From Hymenobacter lapidiphilus (lineage in GTDB: Bacteria > Bacteroidota > Bacteroidia > Cytophagales > Hymenobacteraceae), in NCBI RefSeq assembly GCF_013377885.1, contig NZ_JABKAU010000026.1, positions 1-64,000 on the forward strand: a stretch of DNA of 64,000 nucleotides, written 5' to 3'. Position numbers and translations under genes: made by a program. This document shows, one piece after another, positions 16,521 to 30,575 of the stretch; position 1 is the stretch's first letter, and each line of letters opens with the position of its first letter. Below the pieces are notes generated by a model, which was not told the origin of the DNA, did no database searches, and saw nothing but the letters and a program-made list of their open reading frames with translations.

Positions 16521-19500
16521 ATGCACTCCAAAATGGAGGTGAACCCGGCGAATAAGCAATCGGCTGCTTCGCTTGAGCTGCTGCTTGATTTAAGCACGAC
16601 CATCGCGACGCTACGGGACCGCACGGCGTTACTGCGCAGCCTGTTTGAAAAGCTTCAACCCGTGTTTGGCTTTCACGACGTGGGGCTCTTTGTGCTCACG
16701 CCGGACGGGAGGTTTATAGCCGACTGGGCCGCCCGTGATGTAGCCATCAGCCCTTCTTTCGACAACGAAGAATACCACAAGCTCTCCTGGCAACGACTCG
16801 CCTACCCGGGCCCCGGGCTAGCGGTGCTCGTCGACCGGTTCAAGCAGGCCGGCCAGCCCGTTGTTGTGCCGTATGACGACGCATATGTTGCCCTGTTTGA
16901 GAATGAGCTAGTCCGGCAGGAGTGTGAGCGAGTCATCACGGCGAGCGGTTACCGCGAGCTGATGGGCACGCTCCTGCGAGCCGGCGGACAGGTTCTTGGC
17001 TACGTGTGCTTCAACTCGCTTACCGCCGGACACTTTCAGGCCGCCCAGTTCGACTTATTCCAAGGCGTGGCCGACCAACTGGCCGCTTCGGTCGCCAACA
17101 TCTTGGCCCATGAGGAACTGCAGCAACGCGAGCAGGAAAAGACGACGCTGCTTTCCATCAGCCAAGCCATTGCAACGGCCCGCAATTCGGTGGAGCTGTT
17201 GACCGTCATTCGCGAGAAGGCCCAGCGCCTGCTGCCTTTTTACGACACCGGCGTTTTGCTAGTGGATGCGCAGGGGCAGTTCCACTACGATTTGGCGGTC
17301 AATTTACCGGACTGGGACCCTTCCGCGAGCAACAACGCCCTGCACGCAGCGGGGCTGCACCGGGTGCCGCATGCCGGTTCTTACGTTGAGTACGTGATGG
17401 GACTGCTCGCGCAAGACGGTGGTCCGCTTATCGAGGATTATACCCGGCGGTACGACGAGTTTGACTACCCCTTTTTTCCCATCCTGCGGGAGTTGGGATT
17501 CAAGGAGGGCATCGTAACCGAGCTTCGTTCCGGGGGCAAGGTCTTGGGAACTTTGTGGTTGAATGCCCTGGCCCACGGCACGTTCAGCCCCGCTCAGTTC
17601 GGCGTTTTCCAGAACCTTGCCGACCAGGTAGCCAGCGCCGTGGCCAACATCCTCGCGCAGGAGGAGATTTTGGCGCGGGAGCAGGAAAAAGCCGCGTTGC
17701 TCAACATTACCGAGGCGCTGAGCCGCAGCAGCAACCGGCGGGAAGTGCTGCAAGTAGTCTACAACCACCTGCGCCAGCTGCTGCCCTTCGACGGTTCGGG
17801 CCTTTTCATCGTCCACGAAGACGAAGACTTTCACCAATTGCTCATCCACTCCGACGAGATGGCCGGTGACCCCACTTGGCCCATCGGCACAGCCGCTGCC
17901 CTATCCTACCGCGGCTCCGCCGCCGAGTGGATGGCGCAAGGGGTCGGCGTAAGCCCACTCCGCGACCTGATGGCGCGCTTTCCCAACCATCCCCATTACC
18001 CGGACCTGCAGGCCGCCGGCATCCAGGAAATGATGCACGGGCCGCTCAGTAGCAACGGCCACATTATCGGCCTGTTTTGCCTGAATGCCCGCCGGGTGGG
18101 CACGTATTCCTCCGAGCACCTGCGCTTGTTCCGGCACGTAGCCGACCAACTCGCGGTGGCAGTGGCCAACATCCTGGCCCACGAGGATATCGTGGCCCGC
18201 GAGCGGGAAAAAACCCTGCAGATAGAGGCCAACCACGCGCTGAGTGTCAACGCGGACTGGGCCACGCGCCTGGGCCGGTTGAGCCTCGTGCTGCAGGCGG
18301 CGGTCCCGCACGACTACCTCGTGTTTTGCATCGGCGACCCGCAGTTTCCGGCCGTCGAGCACATGTACCGGTTTGAGCGCATCGGCCACGAGGAGTACCG
18401 CTGCCTCGACGCGGCCGCTTTTTGCCGGATTAGCGGCTTGTCTCTGGCCGAGCACGAAGCCTTGTGTCAAGCCGCCCGCATGAGACAGGAAACCCCGGAG
18501 TTGTTGCAGGGAGCTGAATTCACGGCTTTTTGCCAACGCCACAAATTGGCGGCTGTGGCCGCCCGGGCCTTTGGCCTGCACAGCCAGTTGCGGCTGCCGG
18601 TGCCCCTGAGCCGCGGCGGGCAGTGCGTGATAGCCGCGTATAGCCGTCAGGCCGCTGCCTACCGCCCCGAGCACCTGTCCCTGCTGGTGCGCTTGGCGCC
18701 CACGCTCGGCCTGATGTTGGAAAAACTGCTGGCCTACGAAGAAATCCAGTCCCTGAACGAGCAGCTGCAGCAAGAGAAGGCTTACCTCAAGGAAGAGCTA
18801 CAAACCACCTACAATTTTGGTGAAATTATCGGTTCCGGCCCGGCGCTGCAGCAGGCCTTTCGCCGGATTCAGCGGGTAGCCCCCACCGACGCCACGGTGC
18901 TGCTGGAAGGCGAAACTGGTACGGGCAAGGAGCTGTTTGCCCGCGCCCTGCACGAAGCTTCGCCCCGCCGCGCCAAGGTGTTGGTCAAAGTCAACTGCGC
19001 GGCTCTGCCGGCCCAGCTCATCGAGAGCGAGCTGTTCGGGCACGAGCGCGGCGCCTTTACCGGGGCCCACGAGCGGCGGATTGGCAAGTTCGAGCTGGCC
19101 CAGGGCAGCACTATTTTTCTCGATGAGATTGGCGAGCTGCCGCTGGAGCTGCAGGCCAAGCTGCTGCGGGTGTTGCAGGAAAAGGAATTCGAGCGGTTGG
19201 GCGGCAGCAAGGTGTTCCGGGCCGACGTGCGGGTGGTGGCGGCCACCAATCGGGATTTGCAGCGCGAGGTGGCCGAGGGCCGCTTCCGGGCCGACCTGTT
19301 TTTTCGGCTGAACGTGGTGCCGGTGCGCCTGCCGTCCCTGCGCGAGCGGCCCGAGGACATTCCCTTGCTGGCCCAGCATTTCCTGCGGAAGTACGCCGCC
19401 CGCTTTGGCAAGGCCCTTCACGGCATTGCCCCCGCGGCCCTGCAGCAGATGCAGCACTACCACTGGCCGGGCAACGTGCGCGAACTGGAGCACCTGATTG

Positions 19501-19772
19501 AACAATCCCTCATTTTAAGCGAATCCCGGCTGTTGGAACTGGCCCAGCCGCTGGCGCCCCCAACGTCCAACTCGGTGGCTTTTCAGGGAGAATGGCCCGT
19601 GCGCACCTGGCAAGATGCGGAGCGGGACAACATCCTGGCCGCCCTGCGCCTCACCGAAGGTCGCATTCGCGGCCCGCGCGGGGCCGCCCGGCTCCTCGAC
19701 ATTCACCCCAACACGTTGGATACCCGCATGCAGAAGCTCGGCATCAGCAAGGCCTTTATTCAGCAGCGCTAA
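16521..19772 (+). CDS. Sigma-54-dependent transcriptional activator with four GAF modules
   Basis: The preferred start MHSKMEVNPANKQ (1083 aa) matches the paralogue at 23528-29464. ATGs at 16371 and 16470 are also open. Four GAF-type modules of about 185 aa occupy residues 15-750. Three share the starts LSTTIATLRDR, ISQAIATARNS and ITEALSRSSNR and the linker VANILAHEE-ARE-EK; the fourth is divergent. The AAA+ domain follows: Walker A GETGTGKE, the sigma-54 contact loop GAFTGA, Walker B TIFLDEIGELP and WPGNVRELEHL. The C-terminal Fis-type helix-turn-helix reads GRIRGPRGAARLLDIHPNTL. It should open sigma-54 promoters upon ligand binding to the GAF array. It lies divergent from the minus-strand cluster and is its likely regulator. 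Confidence 0.9.
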   Translation: MHSKMEVNPANKQSAASLELLLDLSTTIATLRDRTALLRSLFEKLQPVFGFHDVGLFVLTPDGRFIADWAARDVAISPSFDNEEYHKLSWQRLAYPGPGLAVLVDRFKQAGQPVVVPYDDAYVALFENELVRQECERVITASGYRELMGTLLRAGGQVLGYVCFNSLTAGHFQAAQFDLFQGVADQLAASVANILAHEELQQREQEKTTLLSISQAIATARNSVELLTVIREKAQRLLPFYDTGVLLVDAQGQFHYDLAVNLPDWDPSASNNALHAAGLHRVPHAGSYVEYVMGLLAQDGGPLIEDYTRRYDEFDYPFFPILRELGFKEGIVTELRSGGKVLGTLWLNALAHGTFSPAQFGVFQNLADQVASAVANILAQEEILAREQEKAALLNITEALSRSSNRREVLQVVYNHLRQLLPFDGSGLFIVHEDEDFHQLLIHSDEMAGDPTWPIGTAAALSYRGSAAEWMAQGVGVSPLRDLMARFPNHPHYPDLQAAGIQEMMHGPLSSNGHIIGLFCLNARRVGTYSSEHLRLFRHVADQLAVAVANILAHEDIVAREREKTLQIEANHALSVNADWATRLGRLSLVLQAAVPHDYLVFCIGDPQFPAVEHMYRFERIGHEEYRCLDAAAFCRISGLSLAEHEALCQAARMRQETPELLQGAEFTAFCQRHKLAAVAARAFGLHSQLRLPVPLSRGGQCVIAAYSRQAAAYRPEHLSLLVRLAPTLGLMLEKLLAYEEIQSLNEQLQQEKAYLKEELQTTYNFGEIIGSGPALQQAFRRIQRVAPTDATVLLEGETGTGKELFARALHEASPRRAKVLVKVNCAALPAQLIESELFGHERGAFTGAHERRIGKFELAQGSTIFLDEIGELPLELQAKLLRVLQEKEFERLGGSKVFRADVRVVAATNRDLQREVAEGRFRADLFFRLNVVPVRLPSLRERPEDIPLLAQHFLRKYAARFGKALHGIAPAALQQMQHYHWPGNVRELEHLIEQSLILSESRLLELAQPLAPPTSNSVAFQGEWPVRTWQDAERDNILAALRLTEGRIRGPRGAARLLDIHPNTLDTRMQKLGISKAFIQQR

Positions 19773-19800
19773 GGAGTCACCTCTTGTTTGTTGCTGCAGG

Positions 19801-19927
19801 TTACACGGGCCGCTTTTTCAGCACCGGGTCTATGTCTGCTTGCCTAGGCCAGTACTGCTTCATCTCGTAGAGTTGCTGGCAGATGGCAGTGGCGCCCGCC
19901 CCCGGTCCAAACAGCTTATCGAGTATG
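19801..19927 (-). pseudogene. C-terminal remnant of an unidentified gene cut by the ISKra4-type element
   Basis: A minus-strand frame ends at 19801 and can be read back to the element boundary at 19928. It encodes about 42 residues including KLFGPGAGATAICQQLYEMK. It looks like real protein sequence rather than noise (codon bias similar to neighbours) but is not recognised. The other side of the element holds an IS5 remnant, not its continuation, so the rest of the gene is lost. Confidence 0.35.
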
Positions 19928-20009
19928 GGAGAGCATCAAAAAGTGTGGGGCAGTTGGGGGAGGCCGCTTCTCCGGCTACCTTGGGAAGCCGTAGCTGTCG
20001 GCAAAGACC

Positions 20010-20693
20010 ATGACCCAACCACCTGCTGCTTCCACTCCTGACCGCCTAGCTGGGGGCTACCAACTAAAGATTCATCTGCTCGGCATCAGCCCGCAAATCA
20101 GCCGGCGCGTGTTGGTGCGGGGCGACACTACCCTGGCCGAGCTGCATCATATTTTCCAGGTAGCGATGGGCTGGGAGAACTGGCACCTGCACTGCTTTCA
20201 CTTGTGGGGCAAGGACTACGGCCTGAGCTACGCAGGCGGCACATGGTACGCCGATGACGCCCGGCGAGTCCACTTGGGCGATTTCCCGTGGCGGGTCAAT
20301 GATAAGTTCACCTATACCTATGACTTCGGTGACTACTGGCAGCACCAGGTACGGGTCGAGAAAGTGCTGCCTGCAACAGCAGTCCCCACCGGGCCGGTGT
20401 GTCTGAGTGGCCGCCGCGCCTGCCCGCCGGAAGAAGTGGGCGGCCCCCGCGGCTATGACCAGCGCACGCTCGACCAGTTCAGCTGGGCCTACGAAGCGCA
20501 TGACCGTTTACTGGCCGGCGAGGATATCCGAGAGGACGACGTACCGACCTGGTTCTGGACCTATCGGCCGGAACACTTCGACAAAGACCAGGTTAACCAG
20601 AAACTAGCCAAACTGTATCAACTAAAGGGTAATCCCGATTTTCTACTTTCGCAGGGCGGTTACGACTATTTCTTCGCGGATTTAATCTCCTGA
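20010..20693 (+). CDS. Plasmid pRiA4b ORF-3 family protein (element passenger)
   Basis: The 227 aa protein shows the family core: YQLKIHLLGISPQISRRVLV, LAELHHIFQVAMGWENWHLH, FTYTYDFGDYWQHQVRVEK and the Cys-containing ACPPEEVGGPRGY. The family is common on plasmids and mobile elements, and no biochemical role is established. Here it is the first gene inside the ISKra4-type element and is followed by a strong hairpin. It is transcribed with the recombinase and transposase downstream, or is separated from them by the hairpin. Confidence 0.85.
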   Translation: MTQPPAASTPDRLAGGYQLKIHLLGISPQISRRVLVRGDTTLAELHHIFQVAMGWENWHLHCFHLWGKDYGLSYAGGTWYADDARRVHLGDFPWRVNDKFTYTYDFGDYWQHQVRVEKVLPATAVPTGPVCLSGRRACPPEEVGGPRGYDQRTLDQFSWAYEAHDRLLAGEDIREDDVPTWFWTYRPEHFDKDQVNQKLAKLYQLKGNPDFLLSQGGYDYFFADLIS

Positions 20694-20698
20694 AATTT

Positions 20699-20730
20699 GT
20701 ATCAAGAAAACCAAGTGGTTTTCTTGATAC
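20699..20730. terminator. 14 bp-arm perfect hairpin between passenger and recombinase
   Basis: GTATCAAGAAAACC, a four-base loop and the exact inverse lie just after the stop of the ORF-3 gene and 20 bases before the recombinase start. It could act as a terminator, although no T tract follows. It could equally be a binding or crossover (res-type) site for the recombinase encoded next to it. Both readings are inference. Confidence 0.5.
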
Positions 20731-20750
20731 AGCCCAGGTAGCTTTGCGTC

Positions 20751-21368
20751 ATGCAACAGGCGGTCATTTTCGTGCGCGTCTCCAAGAAGGAGCAGGATTA
20801 CCAGCGGCAGGTGGAAGACCTGCGCGCCGTGGCCCAGAGTCAAGCCGTGCAGGTGGTGGCCGAGATTTCGGAGAAGATTAGTGGGGCGAAAAGGAATCAG
20901 GACCGGGAAGGCATTCAGCAGTTATTGGAGTTGAGCCGTCGGGGCTCCATCCAGAAAGTATTGGTCAGCGAAGTCTCCCGCCTGGGCCGCTCCACGGTCG
21001 AAGTCCTGCAAATCGTCGAGGAGCTGACGCAGCTGGGCGTCAGCATCTACGTCCAAAACTTCGGGATTGAAACGCTCAAAAACGGCAAGCGGAATCCGGT
21101 GGCGCAGTTCATGTTCACGCTACTGGCCGAATTTGCCCGCCTGGAACGCGAGACCCTACGCGAGCGCATCCTCTCGGGTATGGACGAGGCGCGGCGGCAA
21201 GGCGTCACGATTGGCCGCCCGGTAGGTGCGACGGAAGACAAAGCCGTCTTTCTGAAAAAGTATGCGTCCGTCGCCCGGCAGCTGCGTTCGGGCCTGAGCG
21301 TACGTAAAACTGCGAAGCTGTGCGACGTGGCTATCAACACGGTTCGTAAAGTGAAGGCCTTGCTGTAA
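20751..21368 (+). CDS. Serine recombinase / resolvase of ISKra4-type element
   Basis: The 205 aa protein is a small resolvase/invertase. FVRVSKKEQDYQRQ provides the catalytic Ser near residue 11. The Arg-rich SEVSRLGRSTVEVLQI block and the LLAEFARLERETLRERI long helix follow. The C-terminal helix-turn-helix is LSVRKTAKLCDVAINTVRKV. It lies 19 bases before the transposase. Passenger resolvases are known in some ISKra4 group members. It would resolve cointegrates or act on the adjacent hairpin. Confidence 0.9.
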   Translation: MQQAVIFVRVSKKEQDYQRQVEDLRAVAQSQAVQVVAEISEKISGAKRNQDREGIQQLLELSRRGSIQKVLVSEVSRLGRSTVEVLQIVEELTQLGVSIYVQNFGIETLKNGKRNPVAQFMFTLLAEFARLERETLRERILSGMDEARRQGVTIGRPVGATEDKAVFLKKYASVARQLRSGLSVRKTAKLCDVAINTVRKVKALL

Positions 21369-21387
21369 TCTTTAATCCTCTGTTGCC

Positions 21388-22779
21388 ATGAACTTCAAAC
21401 TACAACTGGTGGCGTGCCTGTCGGAAGGCGAAGAGCCCCTGCTCGAAGACGTGTTCACCTGGAGCCGGGAGGACCTGAGTTTAGCTAGCGTGGGCCTGAC
21501 GCTGGCCGAATCGAAGGAGCTGCTGCAGCGCATCCAGCAGCAAATGATTGCGCAGCAGGTGGCGACGCATTTGCAGCTGCAGCATCTGGTCGGCTTACGG
21601 AAGAAGGGCAGCTATCCGCTCCAACTGAAAACCTTGTTTGGGAACGTCACGGTCGACAGCCCGCGCTACTATCTGCCGCCCACCGAGGCGGGGCCTAAGA
21701 CCTTCAGTCCCCTGCAGCACCTGTTTCCGCAGCACGTGACGCCGGAGTTGCTGTATCTGCAAACCAAATGGGCCAGCCTGATTCCCTACCAGAAAACGGC
21801 CGATTTGCTCCACGACGTGCTGCCCGTGAGTGCGAAACTATCGGGCACGACCATCCGGCAGCACCTGCACGCCGTGGTCGAGGCGCAGGAACGGCAGCTG
21901 CCGCAGGAAGTGGCCCCTTTTCACGGCGTTTGCCAGCGCGACCGCGAGGCCTTGCCGTGCCCGCCCCGCCCGCTGGTGGTCGGCCTCGACGGTGGCTACG
22001 TCCGGCACTGGCATAAAAAAGGCTGTTTCGAGGTGATCGTGGGCAAAAGCATTCCCGCCGAAGGGGCGGCCAAATGCTTCGGCTTCGTGCAGGAAGTAGA
22101 TGCCAAGCCGCGCCGACGGGTATTCGAGGTACTGCGTTCGCAGGGGCTGCAGGCCAATCAGGCGGTGGAATTCTTTACCGACGGTGCCGCGGTGCTACGG
22201 TCGCTGACCAGTTATTTGAGTGCAGAGTCCACCCACATCCTGGACTGGTTTCACCTGACCATGCGCCTGACGGTGCTCCACCAGTACGCGCTGGGCTTTG
22301 CTCAGGTCGACGTGGCCGGGGCAAAAGCGCTGCAAGACGGCTTGACTAGCATCAAATGGCACCTCTGGCACGGCAACGCCGAGCGGGCCCTGGAAAAAAT
22401 AATGGACTTGGATGACTTGCTGGCTACGCACCAAGACGACCCGCTCGTAGCCCAGAAATACAGCAAGTGCAAGCCGTTGGCCCGGCTACTGGCTGATTTT
22501 CACACCTACGTGGAGCAAAACAGCGGCTTCATCGTGGACTACTCCGAGCGCCATCACTACGGCGAACGGGTTTCCACGGGCTTTGTGGAGTCGGCGGTGA
22601 ACCAAGTGCTGGCCAAGCGAATGGTGAAGCGGCAGCAGATGCAGTGGACCAAAAAGGGCGCGCACCTGCTTGTGCAGGCCCGCACGAAGGTGCTCAACGA
22701 GGAATGGGAAGACTGTTTCCGGCAGCTGTATCCCGGCTTCCGGTCAGTGCCAGCGGAACCGATGCAGATGGCCGCTTAG
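21388..22779 (+). CDS. ISKra4 family transposase
   Basis: The 463 aa protein has the arrangement of ISKra4 transposases. An N-terminal zinc-less domain with LGNVTVDSPRYY-type strands (LFGNVTVDSPRYYLPP) is followed by the catalytic core with Asp in VVGLDGGYVRHW, Asp in ILDWFHLTMRL and Glu in STGFVESAVNQVLAKRM. The QMQWTKKGAHLLVQART stretch is diagnostic. The gene is intact and the element has perfect ends, so transposition competence is likely. Confidence 0.85.
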   Translation: MNFKLQLVACLSEGEEPLLEDVFTWSREDLSLASVGLTLAESKELLQRIQQQMIAQQVATHLQLQHLVGLRKKGSYPLQLKTLFGNVTVDSPRYYLPPTEAGPKTFSPLQHLFPQHVTPELLYLQTKWASLIPYQKTADLLHDVLPVSAKLSGTTIRQHLHAVVEAQERQLPQEVAPFHGVCQRDREALPCPPRPLVVGLDGGYVRHWHKKGCFEVIVGKSIPAEGAAKCFGFVQEVDAKPRRRVFEVLRSQGLQANQAVEFFTDGAAVLRSLTSYLSAESTHILDWFHLTMRLTVLHQYALGFAQVDVAGAKALQDGLTSIKWHLWHGNAERALEKIMDLDDLLATHQDDPLVAQKYSKCKPLARLLADFHTYVEQNSGFIVDYSERHHYGERVSTGFVESAVNQVLAKRMVKRQQMQWTKKGAHLLVQARTKVLNEEWEDCFRQLYPGFRSVPAEPMQMAA

Positions 22780-22807
22780 CCCCATTACCCCATTACCCCA
22801 TTGCCCC
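22780..22807. repeat. 8 bp tandem repeat at the right end of the ISKra4-type element
   Basis: Three copies of an 8 bp unit (CCCCATTA, CCCCATTA, CCCCATTG) followed by CCCC lie between the transposase stop and the right terminal repeat. The last bases overlap that repeat. Such arrays can arise by slippage or serve as sub-terminal transposase sites. Confidence 0.6.
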
Positions 22808-22826
22808 ACACTTTTTGATGCTCTCC

Positions 22827-23470
22827 TGTTACGGGCAATGTTGGCCTCGATGCCGCCCGCCGCGCATGCCTGCCGCAACTCGTTTGTGTCAAAGGCTTTA
22901 TCAGCGTTCAAAAACACGCCGTCCAGGCTTAGGCCGGCTTGGGTCAATAGGAGAGCAGAGTTCGGCGAACACGCGCCCGAGGCCAAAGGTGTCGTGGTGA
23001 TTACCGGCCTGGGGCGTGGCCACGGCCAGTGGCTGGCCCGTGTTGTCGGCCAGGAACAGGGCGTTGGTGGTGCGGGCCGCTTTGCGGCCCTGATAGCCCA
23101 CGGCCGCCCCGCCGTTTTTGGCCGGCGTGTGGCTGCCGTCGAGTTGGACGCTGCAGAGGTCGAGGTGCCGCCGATGTTGGCGCAAGACGCACAGCCAGAC
23201 CCGTTTCCAAGCCCCTTGTTTGCGCCACTCGTTGAAGTGGTAGAACACGCCCTGCCAACTCAAAGGCCGATGGGCCAGCAACTGGCGCACGGGCAAAAAG
23301 CGCCATTGGCAGCCGGTTTTGAGCTTATAAAGAATTGCGGCGACGACTTCCGCCGGTTCAGCAGCCAAGCGTCGCCCGCCCGAGCGAAACGGCAAATGAG
23401 GCAAAATCCAAGTCACGATGATATCTTTGGAGAGGACTTCCATGGCGGAGCGAAAAGAGATGGGTTGCAC
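22827..23470 (-). pseudogene. IS5 family transposase remnant, frameshifted and cut
   Basis: The N-terminal part (23470 to about 22960) reads MEVLSKDIIVTWILPHLP, LKTGCQWRFLPV and GVFYHFNEWRKQGAWKRV, with Asp in DLCSVQLDGSHTPAKNGG. After the HHDTFGL-type motif the sense moves to another frame: LSLDGVFLNADKAFDTNELRQAC...GGIEANI. It is then cut by the ISKra4-type element, losing the catalytic Glu region. Two lesions (frameshift and truncation) make it dead. The matching 3' part is not found on the other side of the element. Confidence 0.8.
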
Positions 23471-23527
23471 CTCAAATTTCGCTCATACTTTGGGAGTCCT
23501 TTCTGTTTTAACCTGTTGCCACCCTTC

Positions 23528-29464
<5,937 letters not shown>

Positions 29465-29553
29465 GACCGTGAGAGACGCGGGGTGCCGCGCTGTTGGTTT
29501 TGGTTGTCCGAAAATACGAAATCAGAACAAGCCATTCCCCGCTTCGGCCCAGA

Positions 29554-29569
29554 CTCCAATATAATGGAG
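29554..29569. promoter_or_regulatory. Candidate enhancer site A for the giant activator
   Basis: CTCCAATATAATGGAG is palindromic except at its two central-flanking positions. It lies about 150 bases upstream of the -24/-12-like element and recurs 31 bases downstream. Confidence 0.55.
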
Positions 29570-29584
29570 ACTAGAAGTGGAGAA

Positions 29585-29600
29585 CCCCACTATAATGGAG
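29585..29600. promoter_or_regulatory. Candidate enhancer site B for the giant activator
   Basis: CCCCACTATAATGGAG matches site A at 14 of 16 positions. The 31-base spacing is three helical turns, so two dimers would lie on the same face of the DNA, as for known enhancer-binding proteins. Confidence 0.55.
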
Positions 29601-29710
29601 CAATAGCATCGGTGTCGCCAGGGGGCAGCACACAGAAATTCGGCGTCAAACAGGGCAACAGAGGCGATACGTGAGGAAAAACGGGGGATGCTGCACTGGT
29701 CCGGCGCGCC

Positions 29711-29726
29711 TTGGCATAGCTGTTGG
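29711..29726 (+). promoter_or_regulatory. Possible sigma-54 (-24/-12) promoter
   Basis: TTGGCATAGCTGTTGG resembles TTGGCAC-N5-TTGC with correct spacing between the GG and the second element. It departs at the last base of TTGC and at one base of the first block. It is 62 bases before the ATG of the first cluster gene. Confidence 0.4.
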
Positions 29727-29787
29727 CCTACCGGCAACTACGCGGTGTTTGCTGCGTCCCGCATCGCCAACCCTCATCCCTCACCTT

Positions 29788-30522
29788 ATGAAATCCCGTT
29801 TTCTGTTTTCCGCCCTGCTGCTGGCTGGTGCCGGCCTGCTCACCCCACCGGCCGCCCTGGCGGGTGACCCGCCAGTGAAAGCCGCTCCCCAAGCCGCGCT
29901 GCCGCCCAACTACCTCGAAAAGCTCACCCCGCAAAACTCCGTGCTGGTGATGGTCGACTTTCTCACCGGCTTCGACCCCGGCCTGAAAACCATCGACAAG
30001 AGCCTTTTCAACAACAACGTGACGGCCCTGGCCAAACTCGGCAAGCTCTTTAAATTGCCCACGCTGGTCATCGGCGACGAAGGCGGGTTTCGGGGCAAGT
30101 TTTACCCGTCGCTGGCGCAGTACCTGCCCGATGCCCCGCGCATTGAGCGGCACACCGTCAGCGCCTGGCAGGAGCCCAAGTTTGTAGAGGCCGTGAAGAA
30201 GACCGGCCGCAAAAAGCTGATTCTGGCCGGCATTTCCATCGACAACTGCACCACCCACCTGGCCCTCGATGCCCTGAAGGCCGGCTACGAAGTGTACGTG
30301 GTAGTGGACTGCTCGGGCTCGAACGAGAAGCTGGTGGAAGAAGCGGCCATGACGCGCCTTACCCAGGCCGGGGCCGTGCTCACCTCGTGGGTGTCGCTGG
30401 GCTCGGAGCTGCTCGGCGACTGGCAGAAGCCGGAGGGCGCGGCCCTGGGCCAGATTTACCAGGAGCACAGCGCCTGGGGCGGCTTCTACTCGGGCTATTC
30501 CGGCGAGGTGGGCAAGAAGTAA
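29788..30522 (+). CDS. Exported isochorismatase-like cysteine hydrolase
   Basis: Starting at MKSRFLFSALLLAGAG gives 244 aa with a signal peptide ending near ALAGD. The core is the isochorismatase/YcaC fold: catalytic-type Asp in VLVMVDFLTGFD, the IERHTVSAWQEPKFVEAVKKTG block and Cys in LAGISIDNCTTHLALDAL. The AW-[DQ]-EP/N-F and G-GY-V-VV-D-SG pattern is that of YcaC-like hydrolases, which cleave small amides or related bonds. An exported member is unusual. It is the first gene of the plus-strand cluster. Confidence 0.8.
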   Translation: MKSRFLFSALLLAGAGLLTPPAALAGDPPVKAAPQAALPPNYLEKLTPQNSVLVMVDFLTGFDPGLKTIDKSLFNNNVTALAKLGKLFKLPTLVIGDEGGFRGKFYPSLAQYLPDAPRIERHTVSAWQEPKFVEAVKKTGRKKLILAGISIDNCTTHLALDALKAGYEVYVVVDCSGSNEKLVEEAAMTRLTQAGAVLTSWVSLGSELLGDWQKPEGAALGQIYQEHSAWGGFYSGYSGEVGKK

Positions 30523-30575
30523 GGCGCGTGTTTGGCTGCCTTTCATTCTCAACGTTCATTCTTACCGCTTCCCTC

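Larger units (their letters stand above)
19928..22826 (+). mobile_element. ISKra4-type composite element (2.9 kb) with passenger genes
   Basis: Perfect 25 bp terminal inverted repeats lie at 19928-19952 and 22802-22826 (containing GAGAGCATCAAAAAGTGTGG). The element holds three genes in one direction: a pRiA4b ORF-3-like protein, a serine recombinase and an ISKra4-family transposase. A short tandem array of CCCCATTA (22780-22807) lies just inside and partly overlaps the right end. No target duplication could be recognised. The left flank is a gene remnant and the right flank an IS5 transposase remnant, so the surroundings were rearranged. Confidence 0.85.
29465..29787 (+). promoter_or_regulatory. 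Divergent control region between giant activator and second cluster
   Basis: No gene is supported in this stretch. An open frame from 29671 is not favoured because the signal peptide of the next gene begins at 29788. The region contains two copies of a palindrome (29554-29569 and 29585-29600) and a -24/-12-like element at 29711-29726. This is the layout expected for an enhancer-dependent promoter. Confidence 0.55.

Noticed and set aside
19923-22831. Target-site duplication around the ISKra4-type element
   Set aside because: Flanking bases on the two sides do not match at any short length, and the flanks belong to different genes.
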